Below, one piece after another: positions 17,198 to 24,278 of a DNA stretch of 35,529 nt (its first letter is position 1; each line of letters starts with the position of its first letter). The DNA is from Tepidisphaeraceae bacterium (GTDB lineage Bacteria > Planctomycetota > Phycisphaerae > Tepidisphaerales > Tepidisphaeraceae): the NCBI GenBank assembly GCA_025450555.1, contig JANWHF010000345.1:1-35529 (forward strand), read 5' to 3'. Both the position numbers and the translations under genes were made by a program. The notes under the pieces are model-generated. The model was not told where the DNA came from, made no database searches, and worked only from the letters and a program-made list of their open reading frames with translations.

Positions 17198-19387
17198 TCA
17201 TGGCGTTCCACCGATTTCGATTTCATCGGGGGCAAGTGGGTCGTCGATGACTCTCTTCTTTCTCGCGGGGACCTGCGAAACGGGACGGTCCCCGTAACCA
17301 TACGTCGCAGCCATGTCGAAATAGGCTTCCCCGCGGCGCGAGACGTCATTGACGATGACACCCAAAACCGTTGCCCCGACGGAAACCAGTCCTTCATTGG
17401 CCAAGCGGGCAGCTTTACGCATCGATTGCCCTGCGCGAAGCACCAGCAACGTGAGATCGCAGCAGGCGGCGATGATGCGCGCGTCGGCCAATCCCATCAC
17501 CGGCGGCGCATCGACAATCACCTGGTCATACTTGTCGGCCAGCGTTTCCAGCATTTCGGAGAAGGTCGGGCTGTTGAGCAACTCGGCGGGATTCATCGGC
17601 TTGATGCCGCAGGGCATCAGGTACAGATTCGCAACCGGCGTCACATGAATCGCCGCCTCGAGCTGCGCTTCTTCCCGCAGCACCGCACAAAGCCCCAGCC
17701 GACCGTCACGGACACCAAAGACCGAATGCTGCCTCGGGCTGCGCAGATCGGCATCAATCAAGAGCACGCGCTTGCCGGCCTGCGCCATGACACAGGCGAG
17801 GTTCGCCGCCGATGTGGTCTTTCCCTCGGCCGGCGAGGGCGAAGTCACCAGAATTGTCTTGGATCGGTCCTTGGGCGCGCCAAAGTAGATGGCTGTTCGC
17901 AGGGATCGATAAGCCTCGGCCACGTCGCTGCTCGGGTCCATCACCACCTTCTGCCCCGCCACAATTTGGCTCGCGCCGCCGGGGATTTGCGGGATCACGC
18001 CAAGCACCGACGAGCGCACGGCAGCGCGAATCTCTTCAGTAGATCGGAGGCGGTCGTCCATCCAGTCGCGTCCCCATGCAAGTGTCACGCCAGCAACCAG
18101 ACCAAGCATTAATGCGATGGCCAGCGTGCGAAGCGGGGCGGGATAGGACTTGCGGGCAATAGAAGCCGACTGGAAAAAGTCGATGTTTACGTCGCCGGCG
18201 GCGTTCTGAAGGTTCACGTCATGGATGCGCGTTTCCAGCGTATCGACGAGCCTTCGCTGGCGGTCGGTGTCGGCTTGCAGCCGGGCATACTCGGCGATCT
18301 TCGCGCTGACTTCGACCGCCTTTCTGTTCTCCTCGTCGAACTGCTTTTGCAGATCATCCCGCAAGGCTTGTGAACGCAGATACCGGCGCTGCAAGGCATC
18401 CGCATAACCCGATGAGAGGACTTCCAGCCGCTGCCGCGCTGCGACAACTGCCGGATGGTTCGGCAGATACCGCTGCTGCAGCTCCTCAAGCCGCTGCTGC
18501 AGTTGGAGGATGTCCATCCGCAGCATCTGCTCGTCTTCGGAGCTGACCAGCACATTGCCCGGCGAGGTCATCGCGCGTACTTCGGGTGGCACCGCCTTGG
18601 CGGCGGCTTCGTAATCCTGCTTATCCTTGAGCACCTGCGCCCGCATGGACTCCAGCGATTGCGAAATCGTAGCGAGCTGTTGGAAGACGACGTTCTGCTG
18701 GTCTTTGCCGCTGAGCACCCCGTACCGCGACTCCAGATCGGCCATTTTCGCCGTCGTTGCGGCCAGGCCCTGGTTCACGCCATTCAATTCGGATTTGTAT
18801 GCCTCCAGCACGTCGGCGCTGTTGGACCGCTTGTGCGGGCGCGTCTGCCAACTGATATAATTATCGATAATCGCATTAACAATGATCGGAGCCTCGTCGC
18901 GATAAGGCGTCTCGAAGGCAACTTCGATCGTGTCGTCCTTGCGGCCGACATCGACCTCCATGTTGTTGCGCAGGTCTTCCAGCGCCGCTTCGGAATCAGT
19001 AAAGGTCTTAAGATCCCTGACCGTCTTCGCCTTGGGAAGATTGGCCGGCGTGCCCAGCGCGCCTGCCAGGACATCGCGCGCCATGATCTTTTCGCGCTGG
19101 GTATAGAGGAAATTCGCGTATTGCCCGACGTCTCCATTGTCTCCGGCGAGGCGCGAGCCAGCCGGCTGCACGGTGAAGATGCCGCGGCTGGTGTAGCGTT
19201 TTTGCGCGGTCGAGATAAAGACAATTGCCAGCAACAACGCAACAATCACGGGCGCGATCACAAGCCATTTGTTGCGCCACAGAACACCCAGCAGGTTCGT
19301 CGTGCCGGGCTGTTGTGCTGGACTTGGAACTGACGACCATTGGCCGTAACCCTGACCGCGATCTGCGGAATGGGAGTTATTGGAAAT
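17198..19387 (-). CDS. Polysaccharide co-polymerase / BY-kinase (Wzc/GumC-CpsD-like tyrosine autokinase); N-terminus upstream of GTG 19261, probable non-AUG start near 19387/19390
   Basis: Wzz-type TM 'LLGVLWRNKWLVIAPVIVALLLAIVFIS', coiled coil, second TM 'LRTLAIALMLGLVAGVTLAW', Walker A 'SPSPAEGKTTSAANLA', 'VLLIDADLRSPRQH', 'VIVDAPPVMGLADA'. Open frame extends to a TGA at 19403-19405. Confidence 0.9.
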   Translation of the reverse strand: MSNNSHSADRGQGYGQWSSVPSPAQQPGTTNLLGVLWRNKWLVIAPVIVALLLAIVFISTAQKRYTSRGIFTVQPAGSRLAGDNGDVGQYANFLYTQREKIMARDVLAGALGTPANLPKAKTVRDLKTFTDSEAALEDLRNNMEVDVGRKDDTIEVAFETPYRDEAPIIVNAIIDNYISWQTRPHKRSNSADVLEAYKSELNGVNQGLAATTAKMADLESRYGVLSGKDQQNVVFQQLATISQSLESMRAQVLKDKQDYEAAAKAVPPEVRAMTSPGNVLVSSEDEQMLRMDILQLQQRLEELQQRYLPNHPAVVAARQRLEVLSSGYADALQRRYLRSQALRDDLQKQFDEENRKAVEVSAKIAEYARLQADTDRQRRLVDTLETRIHDVNLQNAAGDVNIDFFQSASIARKSYPAPLRTLAIALMLGLVAGVTLAWGRDWMDDRLRSTEEIRAAVRSSVLGVIPQIPGGASQIVAGQKVVMDPSSDVAEAYRSLRTAIYFGAPKDRSKTILVTSPSPAEGKTTSAANLACVMAQAGKRVLLIDADLRSPRQHSVFGVRDGRLGLCAVLREEAQLEAAIHVTPVANLYLMPCGIKPMNPAELLNSPTFSEMLETLADKYDQVIVDAPPVMGLADARIIAACCDLTLLVLRAGQSMRKAARLANEGLVSVGATVLGVIVNDVSRRGEAYFDMAATYGYGDRPVSQVPARKKRVIDDPLAPDEIEIGGTP

Positions 19388-19778
19388 GATGTTTGGACTC
19401 CCTCAAAAGTGACACTCCCGCGGATCCTGGATCCTTGTGAAATGCGAGCATCAGACTACTTCCGCGCCGCCATCCAGAGCAAGTGCAAATCCATTGCGTG
19501 GCCCGACGGCTAAAGCGTATCTTCGGCACATTCAGGATAAACGGCCGGAGTAACTTCGGCACCTCAATGAAAACGCTACGACTTGCCGCAAAAGTCCAAT
19601 CTTCCCCGACGAGCTTGCGGTATTGGATGCGAATCAGTCAAAAGCCGAGATGTGATCGCGATCCGGCAATTTTGGCGTAGCCGAATCGTGTATGCTGCTG
19701 TTAAATATTGCGCAATCGGCGACATCCTTCATCCTGGGTCTTGAAGGGCGTGCGCCGGGCGGGAAAGGACATTTCGGA

Positions 19779-20048
19779 ATGGGGATGGTCAACGTTCAGG
19801 TGTGGGATGCCACGGGTGCTAAGCGGCAGGAGGTTCAGATGCCCGATGACGCCCCGATCAATCGCATCCTGGCGGTGCTGATCGAGAAGATGAAATTCCC
19901 GCAGTATGCCCCCGACGGGCAGCCGCTGAGCTACAAGTTCCACCACCGCGCTTCAGGGAAACAATTGCTCGATGAACAATGCCTTGGAGACGTCGGCGTG
20001 CGCGACGGCGATGTGCTGCGCCTTCAACCGGAAATAACCGCGGGATGA
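19779..20048 (+). CDS. Ubiquitin-like beta-grasp protein (YukD/EsaB-like), C-terminus …LRLQPEITAG
   Basis: 'MVNVQVWDATGAKRQEVQMPDDAPINRILAVLIEKMKFPQ…YKFHHRASGKQLLDEQCLGDVGVRDGDVLRLQPEITAG'; Ubl-like 'xL.d.gV.dGDvLrL' and terminal Gly. AAAGGA lies 9 nt upstream of ATG 19779; directly followed by the E1 gene. Confidence 0.85.
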   Translation: MGMVNVQVWDATGAKRQEVQMPDDAPINRILAVLIEKMKFPQYAPDGQPLSYKFHHRASGKQLLDEQCLGDVGVRDGDVLRLQPEITAG

Positions 20049-20049
20049 C

Positions 20050-21345
20050 ATGGCTCTTCACGATTTAATCACCTTCGGCGGATCATCGGGCGAGCCCCCT
20101 GCCGCTCCCGCAGCGCCGGCGCCCATCCGCGTCAGCCATGCCGAGACGCAGGCAGCGCAAGATGACCGCTTTCATCGCTTTGGCCTGATCAGTTGGTGGG
20201 ATCAAAAGAAGCTGGCCAATGCCCGGGTGCTGGTGGTTGGAGCCGGCGCTCTGGGCAATGAAATCGTCAAGAACCTCGCGCTTCTGGGCGTCGGCAACAT
20301 CCTGATTGCCGACATGGATCGGATCGAGAATTCAAATTTGTCGCGATCGATCCTGTATCGCGCTTCGGACAACGGATCATTCAAAGCGGAAGTGGCTGCC
20401 CGCGCTGCGCGCGAAGTTTATCCAGAGATCAAAGCCGAGGCGTTTGTCGGAAACGTTGTCTACGACCTGGGCATGGGCGTCTTTCATTGGGCCGACGTGG
20501 TCATCGGAGGTCTGGACAATCGCGAAGCTCGGCTGGCGATCAATCGCAATTGCTGGCGCGTCAATCGGCCATGGATCGACGGCGCGATCGAGCAGATTCA
20601 GGGAACCGCGCGGGTCTTCGCGCCAGATGGCCCCTGTTACGAATGCACGATGTCTCAGACCGACTGGAAGCTGCTGCAAAACCGACGGTCTTGCAATCTG
20701 CTGTCGCGCCCGGAGATGGAAGCCGGCAAGACGCCAACAACGCCGACCATCGGCTCAATCATCGCTGGTGTGCAATGTCAGGAAGCGATCAAGCTTCTTC
20801 ATGGCATGGAAACGATCAAAGGGCGCGGCTGGGTCTTTAATGGCATGACCACCGATTCCTACGCCATCGAATTTCAGCGCAAGGAAACCTGCTACAGCCA
20901 CGAGATTCTGGAGCAGATTATGCCGCTGGATGCGCGGGCGGATTCGATAACGGTCGGTGAGATATTGACCGAAGCGCGCCGGCTGCTGGGAAGTGGTACC
21001 GAGCTTGAACTGGGTCGCGATGTGCTGGAAAAGCTCGTCTGTCCGCGCTGTGGCCGCGAAGAGCAAGCTTTCATGTCGCTGGGAAAAGTCCCGGCTGATC
21101 GCGCGACCTGCCCGCATTGCCCGGACTCTCGGCGGGAAGTCGTCACCTTCTACAAGATTCGCGGGAACGAAACATTTCTCGATCGCACGCTGGCGCAGAT
21201 TGGCGTGCCTGCGTTCGACATCATCATCGCCCGCTGTCGCGATCGCGCAATCGGGCTCGAATTGGCCGGAGATGCGCAGGCGGTCTTGAAGTCCCTGGGA
21301 CCGGCCGACATTGCCTCCAGCCAGGAGGGACTGGCATGGGAATGA
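20050..21345 (+). CDS. E1-like activating enzyme (ThiF/MoeB/HesA-UBA superfamily) with C-terminal zinc-ribbon-containing extension
   Basis: 'ARVLVVGAGALGNEIVKNLALLGVGNILIADMDRIENSNLSRSILYR' (Rossmann GxGxxG, D.D.IE.SNL.R), 'VVIGGLDNREARLAINRNC', 'CYECTM', 'RRSCNLLSRPEM…TIGSIIAGVQCQEAIKLL', then 'CPRCG…CPHC'. Confidence 0.93.
   Translation: MALHDLITFGGSSGEPPAAPAAPAPIRVSHAETQAAQDDRFHRFGLISWWDQKKLANARVLVVGAGALGNEIVKNLALLGVGNILIADMDRIENSNLSRSILYRASDNGSFKAEVAARAAREVYPEIKAEAFVGNVVYDLGMGVFHWADVVIGGLDNREARLAINRNCWRVNRPWIDGAIEQIQGTARVFAPDGPCYECTMSQTDWKLLQNRRSCNLLSRPEMEAGKTPTTPTIGSIIAGVQCQEAIKLLHGMETIKGRGWVFNGMTTDSYAIEFQRKETCYSHEILEQIMPLDARADSITVGEILTEARRLLGSGTELELGRDVLEKLVCPRCGREEQAFMSLGKVPADRATCPHCPDSRREVVTFYKIRGNETFLDRTLAQIGVPAFDIIIARCRDRAIGLELAGDAQAVLKSLGPADIASSQEGLAWE
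21040..21120 (+). other. Zinc-ribbon-like segment (CPRC…CPHC) in the E1-like protein
   Basis: Translated 'CPRCGREEQAFMSLGKVPADRATCPHC'. Confidence 0.7.
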
Positions 21346-22145
21346 AAGGGAAGAAACGTCGAGGAGCGTCGTCTGAAGCGTCCGCTGTGGTTGATCCCCT
21401 GGCCGGAACTGCTGCGCCGGAGGATGCGATCGACGACGGCGTCGAAGACGAAGATCACCATCTGGCAGCCCAATGCCGCTTTGATGATGATCCGGCTCCT
21501 GCCACGGAGCAGACTGACCTCGAGGCGCCGGCAGATGAATCGCATGTCGCGCCTGGTTGCCCGGATGCGGACGCCATCGATCTTTCGGAGTTTCCTCTTA
21601 GGCTGATCGGTGAAGATCTTCCGGATCGGCAGAAAAAGTATCAGGTCATCGTCGATTCGGCAGTGATGAATGAGATTCATCGCCACGGCAAGTCCAATAC
21701 CGACGTGGAACTCTGCGGCGTCTTGATCGGAAACGTCTACCAGGATGGCGCAGCACCCTACCTTTTGATCGATGCTTCAATCCGGGGAAATGCCGCCGTG
21801 AGCAAAGGCACACAGGTCACTTTTACTTCCGAAACCTGGACGCGCATTCACGAAGTGCTGGAGCGCGATTATCCCGATCATCGAATCGTCGGCTGGTATC
21901 ACACGCATCCCGGCTTTGGCATCTTCCTGTCAGGAATGGACCTTTTCATCCAGGATCATTTTTTCAACGCGCCCTGGCAGGTGGCTTTCGTGTACGACCC
22001 GATCGGCGGCGATGAGGGAATGTTCGTCTGGCGAAAGGGCAAATCGCTTCGCGAGCCTCACCTGCTGACCGGCGATACGCGCGGCGCGCGAGGTGGGTGG
22101 CTGCATCGCGGCGTGGATTGGATCAAGCATCGCTTCGCTTCATGA
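21336..22145 (+). CDS. JAB/MPN (JAMM) domain metalloisopeptidase with acidic N-terminal extension
   Basis: JAMM motif 'HTHPGFGIFLSGMD' (HxHx7Sx2D; 21900-21941) with upstream catalytic Glu in 'DVELCGVLIG'. AGGAGG lies 7 nt upstream of ATG 21336; overlaps the E1 gene by 10 nt. Confidence 0.95.
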   Translation: MGMKGKKRRGASSEASAVVDPLAGTAAPEDAIDDGVEDEDHHLAAQCRFDDDPAPATEQTDLEAPADESHVAPGCPDADAIDLSEFPLRLIGEDLPDRQKKYQVIVDSAVMNEIHRHGKSNTDVELCGVLIGNVYQDGAAPYLLIDASIRGNAAVSKGTQVTFTSETWTRIHEVLERDYPDHRIVGWYHTHPGFGIFLSGMDLFIQDHFFNAPWQVAFVYDPIGGDEGMFVWRKGKSLREPHLLTGDTRGARGGWLHRGVDWIKHRFAS

Positions 22146-23443
22146 GTGCTATGGCCGAAGGCAAGATCATCATCACGCATGAAGATCTGCACAGCCGGCG
22201 GGTGGAAAACCGCCTGCGCGAGCAGCAGGCGATCGCGCGCAATCGCCTTTACGCTTCGCTTGAGGAAGACGCGCTGCCGGTCGCGACGACGAAGCCGACT
22301 CGATTCTGGCATGGGTCAGCATTCATCATGGCGGTCTTTGGACTGCTCGGCGCGATGCTGGCGTGGTGTGCGAGCGTGGGATTTGCCGCAGTTCTTTTGC
22401 ACGGCGGAGGAAAAGTGATCGGCTATCGCCCTACCGCCAAAGCTGATGCGCTCGCGCTGATCAAGGCGTTGAACGACATTCAGGTCGCGCAGGACGCGAG
22501 CCGGTATTCACCGGAGCAGGCGAAGCTCGCCGCCGATGAAGTGCGCGCCAGTGGTCGCGAGAATCCTTACTTTGCAGTCGCAACTGATTCGCGGCTTTCC
22601 GACGCGCAACGCGAAGTAAAGGTCGGCGAGCTCGATGACTCGGCCCGATACAGCGCTTTCCTCGTCGAAGTGCTGCGATATGGAATCTGCGGCCTCATGA
22701 TCGCCATGTGCCTGGCGATGGCCGAGCTGATCGGCCAGCGGAAATTCGGACAGGCGTCGCGCGTCGGGGCAGTCGGCGCGTTCCTTGGACTTATCGGCGG
22801 CGTTATTGCCACGCTGCTTGCCGGACGAATCGCGACCTGGGCCGGCAATATGGTCAGTCACGGCTCAATCTCCATTCGACAAATGGCTTCCGATTCTGCC
22901 GTCTGGGCTGCCCTTGGCCTTTCGCTTGGCCTGGCGTCAGGCCTGGTCATGCGGAACTGGAAGAAGCTGGGCATTGGCCTGCTCGGTGGACTTGTCGGTG
23001 GCGCGATTGGCGGCGCTCTCCTTGGGCCGATGCGGCGATGGACTCATGATCCCCAGATTGCGCAATTGGTTGCGCTGGTTGTCATTGGCATTGTCGCCGG
23101 GGCGGGAACGGGCCTGATTGAACACGCAACGCGCTCCGGCTGGTTGAAGGTGACAACCGGCATCATCGCCGGCAAACAATTCATCGTTTACCGAAACCCG
23201 ACCTACATCGGCAGCTCACCCGATTGTCAGATTTATCTGTTCAAAGATCCAAAAGTCGGCAAGCGCCACGCGGCGGTTCATATCACGCCGGCGGGAATTG
23301 AACTTGAGAATCTGCCATTGGGAATTTCGACAATGGTCAATGGGCGCGCGGTCGATCGCGTTCCACTGAAAAACGGCGATCGAATCGCAATTGGCAATAC
23401 GCAATTTGTCTTCCAGGAAAAGCGACCCAGCGCAGCGAGGTGA
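22142..23443 (+). CDS. Multi-pass membrane protein with C-terminal FHA domain
   Basis: ATGA overlap with the JAB gene; several hydrophobic segments; C-term 'IVYRNPTYIGSSPDCQIYLFKDPKVGKRHAAVHITPAGIELENL…TMVNGRAVDRVPLKNGDRIAIGNTQFVFQEK' (FHA). Confidence 0.9.
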   Translation: MSAMAEGKIIITHEDLHSRRVENRLREQQAIARNRLYASLEEDALPVATTKPTRFWHGSAFIMAVFGLLGAMLAWCASVGFAAVLLHGGGKVIGYRPTAKADALALIKALNDIQVAQDASRYSPEQAKLAADEVRASGRENPYFAVATDSRLSDAQREVKVGELDDSARYSAFLVEVLRYGICGLMIAMCLAMAELIGQRKFGQASRVGAVGAFLGLIGGVIATLLAGRIATWAGNMVSHGSISIRQMASDSAVWAALGLSLGLASGLVMRNWKKLGIGLLGGLVGGAIGGALLGPMRRWTHDPQIAQLVALVVIGIVAGAGTGLIEHATRSGWLKVTTGIIAGKQFIVYRNPTYIGSSPDCQIYLFKDPKVGKRHAAVHITPAGIELENLPLGISTMVNGRAVDRVPLKNGDRIAIGNTQFVFQEKRPSAAR

Positions 23444-23451
23444 TTGGAAGT

Positions 23452-24123
23452 ATGGCGACCCTTTTGATGGAACTTGGTAGTCACCGCCGCGCCGGCCAGC
23501 TTTCCGGGCGCGTCCTGATCGGCAGCCTTCCGATCAACACGATCCGCGTCGAGGATTCGGTGGTGTCGAAGGTGCATGCCTGGATCGGAAAAGATCGCGA
23601 TGGTTTTTATGTTGCCGACGCAGGCAGTCGCACCGGCACGTTCGTGAATGGACAGCGCGTGTCGTCACGACAGCCGCTTCGCGATGGCGATGAGATTCGC
23701 GTTGGCCCGTTGCGATTGTGGATTAGTCCGAATCTGTCGGCACCGCCCGATGCAGAGCCTATTGACTTGACGCCCAAGCCATTGAAAGGCGCCCAGGTTC
23801 AAGGCGGCGTGTTCCACGAATGTCGGTGCGGCGCGCCAATCTGGGTGCCGGCGGGATTCGATCTGCGCAGCGGCCAATGCCGGTTTTGCGGGCGGCCGAT
23901 TGCAGGAAGCGAATTGACCGTTGCTGTTGAGGAAACAAGTAGAGGTGCTGCATTTGCAGATGCGGGGCTATGCATCTGTTCGATCTGTCAGTCGCCGATC
24001 GAGCGGGCGGAAGCGACGCACGGATGTCCGGCATGTGGGCTACTCTTTCACGAGGAATGCTGGAAAGAAAATCGAGGGTGTGCTGCATATGGATGCGCGC
24101 AGGTCGGGGTCACGGACGGATGA
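23452..24123 (+). CDS. FHA domain + zinc-ribbon + prokaryotic RING-finger-like protein (candidate E3 ligase)
   Basis: FHA: 'RVLIGSLPINTIRVEDSVVSKVHAWIGKDRDGFYVADAGSRTGTFVNGQRVSSRQPLRDGDEIRVG'. Ribbon: 'CRCGAPIWVPAGFDLRSGQCRFC'. RING-like: 'CSICQSPIERAEATHGCPACGLLFHEECWKENRGCAAYGC'. GTG 23440 is an alternative start overlapping the upstream stop. Confidence 0.88.
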   Translation: MATLLMELGSHRRAGQLSGRVLIGSLPINTIRVEDSVVSKVHAWIGKDRDGFYVADAGSRTGTFVNGQRVSSRQPLRDGDEIRVGPLRLWISPNLSAPPDAEPIDLTPKPLKGAQVQGGVFHECRCGAPIWVPAGFDLRSGQCRFCGRPIAGSELTVAVEETSRGAAFADAGLCICSICQSPIERAEATHGCPACGLLFHEECWKENRGCAAYGCAQVGVTDG

Positions 24124-24138
24124 GAATACGATCTGGAT

Positions 24139-24236
24139 AGCCCCGTTTATGATAGCCGCGACGCGCCAGCGGAGCGCTTTCTCAGAGCGCAGGGGAAAGC
24201 ACTCCGCTATCGCGTCGCGGCTAACTAAACGGGGCT
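24139..24236. repeat. Nested palindromic element between the RING-like and E2-like genes
   Basis: Outer arms agccccgttta/taaacggggct (24139-24149/24226-24236), inner arms tagccgcgacgcg/cgcgtcgcggcta (24153-24165/24211-24223), further agcggagcgctttc/gaaagcactccgct with one mismatch. Confidence 0.93.
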
Positions 24237-24278
24237 GACAGCGGTCGCTGTAAGATTTTGAGCCGGAGCAGTGCATTG

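Noticed and set aside
16769-18112. 447-aa plus-strand ORF
   Set aside because: Antisense to the start of the surface protein and to the tyrosine kinase; no recognisable domain.
18455-19333. 292-aa plus-strand ORF
   Set aside because: Antisense to the Wzz/coiled-coil region of the tyrosine kinase; shadow ORF.
19692-19778. N-terminal extension of the Ubl (MLLLNIAQSATSFILGLEGRAPGGKGHFG)
   Set aside because: Not part of a beta-grasp domain. A purine-rich AAAGGA precedes ATG 19779, so the shorter start is preferred.
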